Positions 12,236-23,385 are shown, counted from the stretch's first letter. The stretch: 64,000 nucleotides of DNA from Endomychus coccineus (GCA_958510875.1 OY294067.1:282305242-282369241); one strand, 5' to 3'. Translations and numbers: made by a program. Notes: a model not told the origin generated them from the sequence alone.

Positions 12236-13590
12236 GAGTGATATAAACTACCGTCTAGGATTTTTTAGAATATACATTTCAAGGTATATTTCAATCATAG
12301 CCTTCCATTATTCGTAAAATTCGGTAAGCCGGGGTTGACAGTTTGTTCATAGAACTGCAATATTTGACCGAAATTGTCACTGAGATATAATTTTTTCGAA
12401 TCTTTGGAATTTTCGAAATGAAATTCCGTCGCATATATCGTAATCGGGAAGGATATAAGTTCATCGGAATAACGTGGTTAATCTCTAATTTTGGACCAGC
12501 ATTCTATAGTTTGAATTAAAACTTGTCTACAAGAGACTTACAGGAAGTTGCACAACAAACTACTTTATTTAGTGTGGCTACATACATGAAGAAAACTTGA
12601 AAGTGGTGAGTTAGGACAAGCCTGCAACAAAGCATGAGAAACAATGTGTTTTATTTACATAGGCGACTATTTAGTGAAGTCTATATATAGGAAGCTGGTA
12701 CGGTTCATGTTTTTCTTATAAGGCCACGACCAGTTTCCTTACATTTTGTTAAGGTATATAAAAACTGTAGCAACTTATCCCTTTGTGGCAATTCATTCGG
12801 ATTGTCGATTACACGTACATTGCTTTACCACCAAGTAAGAACTAGCTATTAAAAATTCCTAATTTGAAGCCGAAGACAGAGAAACATCAAGTGAAATTGA
12901 ACACATCGTGACTTCTATTATTAAGTAGTGAATTAATTTATAGAAATTCGATACCTATAACATGGATCGATTTTAATTAAATTCTTACTCCAGGTTTTGT
13001 GATTATATTCCCTAACTCAATCAGAGAAATTTGGCCGTTTACGTGTAGCGCGCAGTCCATAATCCCTTTTTCGAACGTGTAGAGCGCAAAGGGTACTTAT
13101 TCCTCGGGCACACCTTTTATGGCCTATATTAGAGGCTTTGATCACTCTTGGTCAAATTATACATTTAACAAATTATGTAATACAAATTTGTTCGGGAAAA
13201 GCGAACTTGTGCCCGCCGAACTTTGGATAAACCAACAAGATGATAGAATCGCCACTCTCTAACTCGATTATCAGCACGCGAAGGCTACCTATATTCAGGT
13301 AGATGCACAAAGCTCGTCCTCGCATTGTTGATAAAAAGATATCGGAGTATCCAGCAAATCCTGTAAATCGAAAAGAAACTTCACAGTGTGAACTGTTTCA
13401 GTTTAGTAGCTTTTTCTAATAAAACAAAACGCCACGTTACGCAACTAAGATCAATCTGCATGTGTACAAGAACTACAAGTATACAGTATACTGCTCTGTG
13501 ATTGACGGATGCACGCTCGAAAGTAGTGCACATACATTTTAATAATACATGTAACAAGAGCCTGAAGGAAAATGAATCAAATTCAAGACG
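12236..13590. other. Stretch without recognised genes
   Basis: A less AT-rich part at about 13,030-13,330 is not repetitive within the window and could be conserved non-coding DNA. No coding frame or element could be supported. Confidence 0.35.
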
Positions 13591-13800
13591 AAACATTCAA
13601 ATAATCTACTAACTTAGTATTCACAAGAATTTATGAAAATTTAACAAACTAACCAGCGATAACGTTGTCGCTTGGAATTTCTGCATTGCTATAAGACAAC
13701 AAAATCAAACTTTCAAATAACCCACTAACCTTAGAATTCCCAAAAATATATAAAAATTTACTAATCTGCGATAACGTTGCTGCTTGGAGTTTCGAACCTC
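13591..13800 (+). repeat. Two-copy tandem duplication, period about 116 bp
   Basis: TCAAATAATCTACTAAC at 13,597 recurs as TCAAATAACCCACTAAC at 13,713; both are followed by GCGATAACGTTG and GCTTGGA. Moderately diverged. Confidence 0.65.
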
Positions 13801-13821
13801 AGCTGTCGGAAACAATAAAAT

Positions 13822-13935
13822 ATGATGACGAAGTCAGAGTGAACTCTGATGATGGCTACTTGTTAGCTCAAAGGTCCTCAGTACTTTAATAGTATTTTCA
13901 GTGAATAAGAGTAATTGATTCTTATTTATAGTGAA
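13822..13935 (+). repeat. Repeat family C, copy 1
   Basis: One of four copies (also 15,752-15,870 minus, 20,641-20,755 plus, 23,437-23,545 plus). It begins CTGATGATGGCTACTTG and continues AAAGGTCCTCAGTACTTTAA. The start folds as a GCUA/UAGC hairpin between CUGAUGA and a CAAAG that is GAAAG in other copies, so it resembles a hammerhead core. Confidence 0.7.
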
Positions 13936-14559
13936 TGTAACTGCCTATTTCAGGGAAGGAATTGTTATTATTAGAAGTCTCAATCATCTTTATGTTCCAT
14001 TCTATTAGGTTCAGCGTGTGATAACTTTAAATTGTGAAATCAAATCGTAATATAGGAGATGAATATAACGAATATTTTAGATCCTTTGGACTACAAACAG
14101 GACATAAACGTACAAAATTAAAAGTTAAAATTTTGCATTATTAGAGTAAATGTCTAAAATTAAATACCTATGAACACATACTTGAAAAGGCGACATTTCA
14201 GGATTTCCTTTCTATTCTTTATACCTGCTTAACCCCTCGCGCGCTAGACATATAGTGACCCGGGTAATAAAATTCGGCTTTGCATCGAATCATTGAAGGG
14301 AACATGAATATTTTTATTGGATGTACAATTCGATAGAAAACAAAACAAAATCATACAACAGTTTCAGAATTTCTTTCTAGATCTCGCATTTCACCGGAAT
14401 ATTCATATCGAGTTTGGTAAGTATATCAACAGTGAATTCGCTCACCGCTAAGAGCCATCACACTTCGATATCGATGTCGCGTTGGTATTTCTAGATCCTT
14501 CTCAGAAGCTATATTGGAAAGGATTTAGAAACCGCTAATGGAAAATGTTAAATTATACT
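13936..14559. other. Stretch without recognised genes
   Basis: No element or coding signal seen. Confidence 0.4.
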
Positions 14560-15010
14560 TTATGTTACATTGAAATTTTATCCAAATGGTCTACATAATG
14601 TATTTTACAACTCTATGTTTCATACTGACAAATGCTGTCAGGTTGACTTCTAGTATAACCTTGCTTTATACTGAAACTTACTGTAACATAAATTATCAAA
14701 ATGCACCGCACAATCAAGAAGACATTACTTCTTGCAACAGAAAAATAACATCAAATAGATGGTGACGTCACATCGGTGGCGTCACTTGAATTTCAAAATG
14801 AGAATTTCGGACACTTCTGCAGGTTAAATATATACGTGATATATATTTATAACCAGAAAAACATGGTCGTCCCTATGGTTTAATAAAATATCATAATTCC
14901 ATTTGATAAAATGAAGATGTATGCGAGGCATACCACTCGAAACGGGGCTACCGCTCCCAAAAACAATACAGTTTCTATTTTCATCACTTTAAAGCGATCT
15001 GCAAAATTTC
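14560..15010 (+). repeat. Repeat family B, copy 1 (about 450 bp)
   Basis: Matches 28,010-28,445 over its whole length and 51,729-51,930 over its right part. Shared blocks in order: AAATGGTCTAC, ACTGACA-TGCTGTCA, GCGTCACTTGAATTT, CTTCTGCAGGTTAAATATAT, GTGATATATATTTATAACCAG, GAAGATG-hairpin-CGAAACGGGGCT, then TATTTTCA-ACT. An exact GTATGC/GCATAC hairpin lies between GAAGAT and CGAAAC near 14,915-14,935. Non-coding; class unknown. Confidence 0.75.
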
Positions 15011-15751
15011 AAATCTGTACGACTATTGATGGAAGGCTGAACATTTTCAGTAACGTAAATAAAAATAATTTTTAAAATTGAGAATTTTCAATGCATTAAA
15101 ATTTTTTCTAGTTGTACCCAACAATTAAATACCTGCTTACTATTATTTCTGTGATTGAATTTCTGTGAATTGTGTCGGGTACTATTCATAACATAATATA
15201 ATTCAGAATAACATAAGGCCAAACGTGAATGATAACTAAATTGAAAAAATTGTAAATATTCAATGTTTCCAGTTTTGGAAATTTATGCAAACTTTCGCAG
15301 TATTGATTTTTTTAATTTTCAATGTATTGGAAATTCCATTTTTCTCACTATTATTATATATGGTCAACAGGAAAGGCGTAATAGTCTCTACAGTGCGTTA
15401 CGCACGCACATACACATACAGACGTCATATCAAAATTAGTTTAAATCGATTCAGAAATGCTCAAAATTGATATATGCGCGAAAATCCGGAATTTTTTGTG
15501 TGCCGATTACCATACTTCCCTTAAACTAGAGTTTAAGTATAGTGGGGAAAGTGAAAATGGAACTATTTATGAACTTACTAGGATGCTCCTATGCTATAAT
15601 CTCATTCTCACCCCCGATTAAAAAAGGGTAAGTTGAGATATAGGTTTCTTATATAGGGCGGTTGGTAATGAAAATTAAGCTAGGGTACGGAGAGTTGAGA
15701 AACAAATTAAACAACTTACGAATTTGAATCATGTATATCTCCAGTTTCGAA
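15011..15751. other. Stretch without recognised genes
   Basis: Holds a 61-codon frame (15,285-15,470) with no domain. Nothing else supported. Confidence 0.4.
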
Positions 15752-15870
15752 TGAACAAATCTTTTGATAATGCAAGTATACACTAATAAGTACGAAACAA
15801 TCACTTTATCCACTAAAAATACCATTTAAGTACTAAGGACCTTTCAGCTACCAAGTTGCCATCATAAGAG
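15752..15870 (-). repeat. Repeat family C, copy 2
   Basis: Reverse-orientation copy. On the minus strand it reads TATGATGGCAACTTGGTAGC, then TGAAAGGTCC and TTAGTACTTAAATGG, ending in the shared AGTGATTGTTTCGTACTTAT. Confidence 0.7.
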
Positions 15871-16283
15871 TAAACTAAATCAGAAATGTACCTATTTAAA
15901 TAAAATATTATTTGACGTTGACAATGCAAACAAGGGGTTACCCTCAGTTAGCAATAAATCTGAATTCAATAAATTGCATTTCCGCTCATACATTTCAATT
16001 AAGTTCATTATCGACATAGAAATACCAGCTTTTTTTTCTTGACATCAATATTATCAAAAATGTCTTACTGTACACTATTTGACATACCATTACAAGCTGT
16101 ATTATGCAAATTTCGTATAATATTAACGGGTCGACTTAATTGCCTTTCTATGTAGGTAAATTCAGTCCTGGGTATTTTTACGGTCTACGTACTGTGTCTG
16201 GTATGTACCTGGTTGTCAGGTCGGATAATTAACAGTACTACATGCTGCTGCCTAGGCTAACCACTCTTATGTACGTATTTGCA
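15871..16283. other. Stretch without recognised genes
   Basis: No element or coding signal seen. Confidence 0.4.
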
Positions 16284-16484
16284 CAATAACCAATGATTGT
16301 TTTTTGTACCCCCCTTTTTCTAACCTAACCTAACATAACCTACTAACCTTACTTTCTTGATATAGAATGCAAATATTATAATCGCGCTAATCTTAACACT
16401 CATAATAACCAATAATGATTGTTTATTGTACCCCCTTTGTTTCTATCCTAACCTAACCTCACATAACCTAACCTACTAACCTAT
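16284..16484 (+). repeat. Duplicated segment with telomere-like CCTAA runs
   Basis: Two related units (about 16,284-16,352 and 16,403-16,484) each contain AATAACCAAT, a TGTACCCCC stretch and an imperfect (CCTAA)n run (16,320-16,349 and 16,447-16,482). CCTAA is the complement of the common insect telomere repeat TTAGG. The runs are short and interrupted by CATAA and CTACTAA, so this is an interstitial relic or a related low-complexity insert, not a telomere. Confidence 0.7.
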
Positions 16485-17465
16485 TTGTTAATATATAATA
16501 AATATCCTGAGAATTATTTTGAAGCCTGGGACTTAATTTACGTTTTCCGATATTAACATAGAAGATTTGTATTTGTGCTCATTATAGTCATTATCAATAA
16601 TTACATATTTGTAAATCATGATGGTTAATTAATGATCCATATGACGCATCCTTCCCCAAATCGTAAACTACGTAATAAAGTTCGTAAACTTAAAATAAAC
16701 GTGAAGCGGGAGAAGACTATAATAGTTAACACGTTTCTCAATTACTAAAACTAGAAAATTACCGCGTCTGTTATCTGAAGGTAATAAGTTGAAAGAACGG
16801 TTTAGTGAGCGTAATTTAGAGTACGAACCAATAATTAAATTAGATGCGCTGGCTTACGAGAGAAGTCGTAAATCTCTACCCTTTGTAGTAATTACACATT
16901 CACGTATTAGGTATGTATAAATATGCATTTAGTTTACTGGTATTTATTGGGAGCATAAAGGCATTCTATATTCGAAAACTGACTTGAAAACTTCAACAGT
17001 ATCTACTGAAATCTCGAGTGTAAAAGGGGCGATAAAAACTTCACTTGTTGGTGAAAGCAATCAATATAACTTGAATACAAACAAACGTCTGCGAAGAAAA
17101 GTAATATTATCGATTACTTCCAACAGACATATAGTAATTGAGTGACCCAACAATTGCTGTAATAAATCTTACAATTTATATAGAGTGAAAGTTGCTTATT
17201 CATGTTTATGAAATGTAAACTGATGAATATAATTTATATACAAAGTTTTTCATTCTATATTTACTACCGGTCCGACTTCTATTGAGAGCGATGACTTCTA
17301 TAGTCAAAGAGATTTCAAGGAAGAATTTGTTAGTGACATACAAGGTGCGGCAGTTCCGACCACGCGGTCAGGAGGAGTCAATGGTAGAGTTGTGGTGGGT
17401 TGAGGAAGGTACACCTGGTCTGGTCTCACTGTGTTCCGTCGGTCATCCCATTTCACTAAGATAGT
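16485..17465. other. Stretch without recognised genes
   Basis: A 60-codon frame at 17,282-17,464 lies just upstream of the transposase relic and might be worn sequence of the same element; I cannot confirm it. Confidence 0.35.
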
Positions 17466-18090
17466 TTGGACCGGAGTTTCGGGGCGGGCGTTTTCGAAAA
17501 ATTACAATCTGTGATCGCGACACTAAGAGCAACGTCGTTCATTGCAATTAATAATCTTGTTAATTTTTACTCCCGTAAGAACAGAAAGGTGAGAGCAGCG
17601 ATTGAGCGGTCGCCAATACGTTCTCCTCGAAAGCTCGCTATTGCTTTGGGATCAGACCACACTATGAGGAGGATTCTGTATTTAGATTTGCAGTAACACC
17701 CCTACAAAATGAATTAAGTCTAGCCGACTGCATAACTCTGCCTGAGCAAATGATTGCACGGATCATTCTTGCAGCAGCTTCCTCTTCAGTGGCAACGAGA
17801 CAAATTTTCATCTTAGTCCAGATGCAAATGAGCAAAATTTGCGCCACTGGGCTGATAATACCTTCCACTTGATTCATGAAAGACCGCTACATTCTCCTAT
17901 AATAAAAGTGGGATGTGATATGCACATACTGTTTTGAGGGGCAGGCTTGACCGTGAATTCCCAGCGTTACGTCTCAATGTTGCAAAATTTTCTGCAGCCC
18001 GGCATGGAAGAGATTATTGAAAATGAAGAATTGATATCGAGTCAATGTTTTGAGAGAAATGTCTCCCGGATGACTGTCTCTCTTAGAGGT
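17466..18090 (+). pseudogene. IS630/Tc1-type transposase relic
   Basis: The first part, open to 17,696, carries a helix-turn-helix region (SPRKLAIALGSDHTMRRIL). It is followed after a stop by HPYKMN, the usual motif after the HTH in the insect IS630/Tc1-like family whose members have PYK-Q. Reading then shifts frame: PEQMIARIILAAASSSVATR in one frame and NLRHWADNTFHLIHERPLHS in another. The latter matches the family's N-W-catalytic-HE-PLHSP block upstream of the second catalytic acid. Further pieces run to about 18,090. At least three frame changes and several stops make it non-functional. Terminal repeats not found. Confidence 0.7.
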
Positions 18091-18324
18091 GATGTCGGAT
18101 AGCCTGATAAGTAAGCAGAATTGAGTATTTGCGATTTCTGTCTTAGATGATCTCTAAAGAGTAAAGTGTAAATAAATCGCCCTCACACTCCCACAGAGCC
18201 AAGGGAGCGGACCAGGCGATTTCACAAGATTTTCGAGAAGATTTAATTCAGATATTAGTTTTTGCTCGTGTCGTGGGAAAGAAATTTAGATATTATGCTA
18301 CCGAGTCATAAAGTTTGAAAACCT

Positions 18325-18356
18325 GCTCTGAGGAAGCTGGCTTCAATGGTTGGCGA
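18325..18356 (+). other. Hammerhead-like hairpin CUGAGGA-stem-GAAACG
   Basis: The order is CTGAGGA, a GCTGGC/GTTGGC stem with G-U pairs and loop TTCAATG, then GAAACGTA. The layout resembles a hammerhead core, with one extra base before the stem. A similar hairpin lies at 43,951-43,985. Catalysis is doubtful. Confidence 0.35.
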
Positions 18357-18749
18357 AACGTAGGCATTTATAACAAGATCTAACTGTTAAAGTTCGAAAT
18401 AAACGATTAATAAACGTAGTGATATTAATTGTATTTGGTTTTGAAGGTGAGGGGAGCATTCTATTCGAAACACGGGTTCTTAAGGTTCCCTGATCCTTAA
18501 AATACCATTATTGGAGATTTTTACTTTAAAACTGTAAAACGTTTACTCTGTTCTTCAGCATCAAATATGGACGTTACAATAAACTTCATATTTTGTAGTA
18601 TCTCCAATATTATACATAAATAAAACTAGCAGTATTGCCGCTTGAAGAATGGATACTTTTCGCATTTAATTTGATTTGGTTACTGGTTTTTATACAATTG
18701 TTTCACATAATAATGTTTATAAGGAAACGTTATTACAAAAACAAATTTT

Positions 18750-18818
18750 CCGTTTCTAGGAATCGAACCCGAGCCTACTGAGTAAGAGCGGAGTATCCTG
18801 GTCCTACACCATCCCTTT
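18750..18818 (-). pseudogene. tRNA-Glu-like pseudogene or SINE head
   Basis: On the minus strand the sequence follows tRNA-Glu closely: ATGGTGTAGGACCAGGATAC (D arm / A box), CTCTTAC in the anticodon-loop position (glutamate tRNA has CTCTCAC), and CGGGTTCGATTCC (T arm / B box). The acceptor ends do not pair and the anticodon stem is damaged, so it is a pseudogene. The plus-strand flank gives no clear SINE body. Confidence 0.6.
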
Positions 18819-19629
18819 GGTTCATCGCCTTTTGTTTTAAACAGTTAAAGTACGGTGTCAACTTGAGTTTCCGTTTTTTTGTCGTTGTTGTTGAACGATT
18901 TTGTTGAAATTTGGGTGAAAGCACTTTTACATTAACTTAAATTCACGGTACTCAATTATACTTTGAGAGTTATGATTTTTTTAATTTTCAACCTTTCAAA
19001 AAAGGGTGGGTTTATTACACGATTTTCCTGAAATACAATAGGGTTCGTGACCTTTCGTATTTGCGTTATCGTGTACACAAGATTTCGTGACGGACAGACA
19101 GATGGATTTTTTTACAGTTGCTTAAAATTCGATGGAAAATACTATGTTAAAGGAATTTAGGCTCTAGGACTTTTCTAATGATTTTAGAAATGGCTTGAGT
19201 ACATGCATTACCCTTCCGACTTCGTCTGCGTACAGTGTATAATAACTATTAAAAATTTGATTTTCAGTAAATTAATTGAAACTATAATTTCCCTAACAAC
19301 GTAGCTTCTTCAAATATTACAAAGTACTAACTTACCACAAAAGAGCTAACCTAATGTCAAACTTTAATGATAATCTTAGGATATATGGTTAGTGGATGTT
19401 ATCTAATTGGGTTTCAGCGATCGAGGGATTAAACGATATACTGGTAGGAAACAGAAAATCTATTTACACAGCGGAGAATTATTAAGTATTTGTTGATCGT
19501 TTAATAAGATATTGTACTTCTTATATTTAACAATTTATAGGAATTTCAGCAAATTTAATCTATTACTTTTATTATAAATATGTGAAATATTAAAATTATC
19601 AATAAAGTTATGGTTTTCCATAATTAAAA
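18819..19629. other. Stretch without recognised genes
   Basis: No element or coding signal seen. Confidence 0.4.
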
Positions 19630-20018
19630 GTTGTTCAAAGAATGAATCAGATCTATTGTTCTTTGATTCGTCTTGTCTGATCAACGTATATTTTAGGGCA
19701 AGACCCACATATCAGCTTGTAAACCCCAGATTTGTCAACATCGGATGATATATGTTTATTATTTTTGATAAACATAGCTAAATTATTCTGCGTTTTATAC
19801 GTCATATCAATACCTAAATCTGTACGAAAATTTGAAATTAATTTTAGTAGTCTGAGACCCCATAAGAATAGTTTTGTTTTATTGTAGGAAACACTAGAGT
19901 TTTTAGATAGGATCTAATCTATTAGTTCGGAATGGTAACCATTATTTGTTTAATGACATTCAACTCTTTATCAAAATTATCGTTACGTTGAGTAGTCTCT
20001 AAATGAAACTATTGTAGT
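19630..20018 (-). pseudogene. Penelope-like element: linker and start of GIY-YIG endonuclease
   Basis: Reading the minus strand with frame changes gives NNLAMFIKNNKHISSDVDKS, then GVYKLICGSCPKIYVDQT. The latter is the start of a GIY-YIG endonuclease of the Penelope type: GVYK, the paired cysteines, then IY-x-x-QT in place of the usual IYIGQT or IYIGET. In these retroelements the nuclease follows the reverse transcriptase and nicks target DNA. The linker upstream is present but broken by stops. The RT of the same type lies at 20,780-21,260 on the same strand, separated by a foldback element and a family C repeat. The conserved G of the second half-motif is lost (V-D for I-G), so the enzyme is dead. 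Confidence 0.75.
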
Positions 20019-20020
20019 AG

Positions 20021-20564
20021 TCCAGGCCATGAACCGGAAAAAAAACATGTAAGTTCGAATCCAAAATTTTTTTTTGCATTAGCTTCAGGAGGTTCTCAGG
20101 ATCATTCATACACCTTAAAACCTCTTGGGAACCCCGACCCCACCCATTGGGGGCGAAAATGGCCAATTTTGTCGATTTTACCACCCCAACGGTGGATTGC
20201 AATTAAATCTGGCTTCGGATTCGTGTTCAGCGTCCCAAAAAACCCCATCGGTACAAAATAACATATTAGGGGTGCAAAATTGGCCAATTTTGTCGATTTC
20301 ACCACCCCAACGATGAATTTTAAGTAAATCTGGCTTCGGAATCTTATTCAGTATGTAGAAAATACAATTCAAGGCATGTCGCAAATTTGGGGGAGATTTC
20401 GGGCCATTTTCACCCCCAATGGGTGAGGTTGTGGTTCCCAAGAGGTTTTAAGGTGTATGAAAGATCCTGAGAACCTCCTGAAGCTAATGCAAAAAAAATA
20501 TTTTGATTCGAACTTACATGTTTTTTTTTTAAATTATAGTTAAAATCCCGGTTCACAACCTGGA
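20021..20564. mobile_element. Foldback element with about 145-bp inverted arms
   Basis: The ends read TCCAGGCCATGAACCGG and, in reverse complement, TCCAGGTTGTGAACCGGG. The arms continue to about 20,166 on the left and from about 20,400 on the right, with shared ACATGTAAGTTCGAA, AGGAGGTTCTCAGGATC and CACCTTAAAACCTCTTGGGA. The centre holds a roughly 120-bp direct repeat (starts near 20,157 and 20,278: GGCCAATTTTGTCGATTT, then CACCCCAACG). It encodes no protein; small frames on both strands are by-products of the symmetry. It splits the Penelope-like relic, so it is probably the younger insertion. Confidence 0.8.
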
Positions 20565-20640
20565 TAAAGGCTATTATTTTATGTTGAAATGTAGTCCACG
20601 ACTGTGGATACAACTATATCTCTAATAAGTACGAATTAAT

Positions 20641-20755
20641 ATGATGATGTCTACTTGGTAGCTGAAAAGTCCTTAGTACTTTGATAATATTTTTAGTGGA
20701 TGAGGCTGATTATTTCGTACTCATTAGTATTATAAGGGATCATTTCAAATATTGC
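20641..20755 (+). repeat. Repeat family C, copy 3
   Basis: Begins ATGATGATGTCTACTTGG, TAGCTGAAAAGTCCTTAG; the hairpin UCUAC/GUAGC is followed by GAAA. It lies between the Penelope RT and endonuclease pieces. Confidence 0.7.
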
Positions 20756-20779
20756 GAATTGTCAGGTCGGTGTAGGTGC

Positions 20780-21260
20780 GTGGTCTTACGAAATATTGAA
20801 AAATCAAATTAGTTCGCACACAAAAATGTGAACCTCTTCATAAAGGAGTGTTTAAGGATTTCAGTTTTCAAATTATCCATAAATATTTCTGCTAATAAGG
20901 GGTTCAACGGGTTACCCACAATTAAACCATTTTTAGACAAACATATACTATTATGAAATTAAAAATAATTGTTTCAAACAAAGCAAGTAAATTGGAAATG
21001 TCTTGTTTAATGATAGGTTTGGTAGATTTGTTGTTAGGATATTAAGTGATAAATTCTATATGTCTGAGAGGGTAAACTGAAGAAAATGTTTTGTAGGTCG
21101 AACGAAACAAGTTTAACATTATGTGAGATTACAATATTTTGGATTTTATCAACTAAATCATAGCAGTCTGATACTATGTTTCGGAGAAAATGTTGTGCTT
21201 GTTAATATCTCCAAAATTGATTTGAAATTCCCTTCCAAAGATAATCAGCTTTATTCCGGT
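20780..21260 (-). pseudogene. Penelope-like element: reverse transcriptase fragment
   Basis: The minus-strand translation gives VKLVSFDLQNIFFSLP (RT motif A region; the Penelope consensus is SFDV-x-LFT-x-VP). After frame damage comes KNGLIVGNPLNPLLAEIFMD, the characteristic motif where RTs of this class have GxxMGSPLSPxLAxIFM. The D-D motif that should follow is missing, because the sequence runs into unrelated DNA. Orientation and order with the GIY-YIG piece at 19,630-20,018 fit one original Penelope-like element. Several stops and frameshifts; no activity expected. Confidence 0.75.
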
Positions 21261-21699
21261 AGTACATGTCAACATCATTATACACTCAATCATATTTAAC
21301 AATACTGAGAAATGTTCGTACTGTGGTGGATATCATAATCCGTATTGATCAACTCATATCAATAATTGCTTTGAAAACAATATTGACAAGCCAATATCGT
21401 ACGCAAATAATACCAACAGTAGATTCACCTATTAAGGGAGAATCCAACTGCTCCGTAATAAATTTCATTCAATTCATGTTGAAAACGTGCTCGAAAACGT
21501 GTTGTACCTATAGAATTATGGAACGCATTCATGTTAGAATGTCGAATCTAGGAATTACCCAGATTAATTAACGACATCGAAGGGTTTTACTTCCTACATT
21601 ACAGAATAAATGTCAATGCAGTTGATTGATTAGATAAGGGTGATTTTGAGGAGCACACTGTTATATCCTTATGATAATATGCGCTGTTCGCAGAATCAG
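21261..21699. other. Stretch with a 101-codon frame of unknown status
   Basis: The frame at 21,266-21,571 (plus) shows no domain I know. It may be chance or the worn 5' part of the Penelope element read on the wrong strand. Confidence 0.25.
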
Positions 21700-21920
21700 T
21701 GACCCGGTTATTTTTACAACCAATTCATACCAACAATTTCCTTAAATAACTGCGCTATCTTCGACAAACCAGGTAAATTTCATTTTAACAGTTTGCTATA
21801 CTTTACAGAGTTGCCGATATGACCTGTCGATTTATTAAATTGACTAGATAGCTCCCTGTTGACAGTTCATATTTCGTTTTGAATCAAAATATTGATAAAA
21901 TCAGACAACTATTCTTCTCA
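21700..21920 (+). repeat. Repeat family F, copy 2
   Basis: Second copy of the 9,612-9,850 repeat, with the same block order and moderate divergence. Confidence 0.6.
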
Positions 21921-21993
21921 GAACTGCAGCTCTACGTACATTTACGTCGTGTGCTGTATAAAGTGAAACTTCAACATTTTTTACATCGAGATA

Positions 21994-23161
21994 CGAGGGC
22001 AAGGTGAAAAGTTCCAGAAAAATAAAACAGATGGCGCCACAATCGAAAATCCCATGTGACATTTGTGATGTAGCATCTCTAACTAGAACGCATTAAAATT
22101 TGCAGACTGATACATTCAGTTCTGTTTTGACACCCATCGAAAGCAAGCAACCTTGAAGATTTTTACAAACATGGAAAAAAGTTCATTTCACGTCTTGAAT
22201 AAACGTTATTTCTTGTGTGGAAAAACATTACGAGAACCAAAGCAGCGTCTGTTAAACATTATGCAGACTCTTCACCATCGATTGGAACGATTCACGAGTG
22301 GTTTACTGATTTTAGTTGTGGTGGTATGACCACAAAGAACACCGAACGTTCTGGTTCTCCAATTGAGGTTACAACGACAGAAATCGTCGATAAAATCCAT
22401 GGTATGATATTGGACCATCGGCGAGTTAAAGTGCACGAGATTGCTGTGGTTATGGACATCTCAACCGAACGGGTATAGAACATTTTGAATAAATTTGTGA
22501 ATATGAGAAAGCTATCTGGCAGATGGATGCCGCGTTATTTGCTCTCTGTTGATAACAAGCGCGACCGTGTGACAACTTCAGTGTTTGGCGATCTTCAAGC
22601 GCCACTTTTTGCGCCGTTTCGTAACCGTGAACCAGAGACCAACGAACAATCGAAACAGTGGACTTGTACTGGTGAATCGAAACCGAAAAAGACCAAAGTG
22701 GGTTTATTAGCCAACAAAGGCATGGAGATGCAGAGCTGTTGGATCGATTCGACACCGATTTGAAGCTATAGCGGCTGCATTTGGCAAAGAAAAAGTGCTT
22801 TTCCAGCAGGACAAAGCACCGGCGCACAGGACCGCAGTCGTAAAGGCAAATTTGCATGAATTGCGCTACGAATTGGTTCGCCATCCACCAGATTCTCCAG
22901 ATTTGTCCCTTTCGATTTTCATCTATTTCCAAACTCAACAAATGACTCGGTGGAAAGAGATTTGGCTTCAACGATGAGGTCATAGCTAGAATAAACGCAT
23001 ATTTCGAAGGATTGCCTAAATCGTATTATTTGAAAGGGATCGTAAAATTAAAAAAACTTTGGAAGAAGTGTATCGGGTTATAAGGAAACTATGATGAGAA
23101 ATAAAGTTTTGACCAAATTATATCTTGTTTCATTCTTCAAGGACTTTTCACCTTGCCCTCG
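21994..23161 (+). mobile_element. mariner element, copy 1, complete with both ends
   Basis: Starts CGAGGGCAAGGTGAAAAGT and ends with the inverted match ACTTTTCACCTTGCCCTCG. It is flanked by TA on both sides (21,992-21,993 and 23,162-23,163), the duplicated target of the mariner superfamily. Its 1,168 bp is close to a normal mariner length. It sits directly left of another transposase fragment (23,165-23,385). Confidence 0.92.
22171..23104 (+). pseudogene. mariner transposase, broken
   Basis: Starts MEKSSFHVLNKRYFLCGKTL, the mariner N-terminus. A frameshift then continues in the next frame as SVKHYADSSPSIGTIHEWFT (first HTH), SGSPIEVTTTEIVDKIHGMI, and DHRRVKVHEIAVVMDISTERV (second HTH), which meets a stop. 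Later pieces are RKLSGRWMPR, QQDKAPAHRT (second catalytic D, normally QDNAPAH) and HPPDSPDL (third D). The first catalytic block FVTVDETW is altered to FVTVNQ with the W lost. It ends INAYFEGLPKSYY, then GNYDEK and a stop. At least four frame changes; dead. DNA-binding and catalytic order match the DD34D mariner family of about 345 residues. Confidence 0.9.
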
Positions 23162-23164
23162 TAT

Positions 23165-23385
23165 AAACGAAGGTGAAAGTACGTCTATTTGTTTATCTCG
23201 ACGAAACATGGATCTTCGAAGATGGTACTGTCGGTCTCTGGCAATCCTGGCAAGATTTTAGCATTAAAACTATGAAAGCTGGTGGCTCATTATATATTGT
23301 AACTCCATTCTGGTTGTACGGTAGGTTTTATTTCCAGTGCACTAATATTTTCAAAAACGAAGGATGTCGATTATCGATAAACCCC
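23165..23385 (+). pseudogene. Transposase fragment with YLDETW motif
   Basis: The translation VYLDETWIFEDGTVGLWQSW matches the first catalytic block of the insect DDE family in which LDETW is followed by a W-Q-D-x-S-x-K segment; SIKTMKAGG follows. Only about 70 residues survive. Mariner copy 1 inserted immediately upstream, at a TA. A stop ends the frame at 23,391. Confidence 0.5.

Noticed and set aside
20049..20062. GTTCGAATCC in the foldback arm as a tRNA B box
   Set aside because: No A box or cloverleaf lies at the right distance, and the mirror arm carries the same word inverted.
20102..20613. Several overlapping frames of 60-90 codons on both strands
   Set aside because: They are by-products of the inverted-repeat symmetry of the foldback element.
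22450..22983. Longest open frame of the window (177 codons, minus)
   Set aside because: It lies antisense to the mariner transposase relic; the sense strand carries the recognisable protein.
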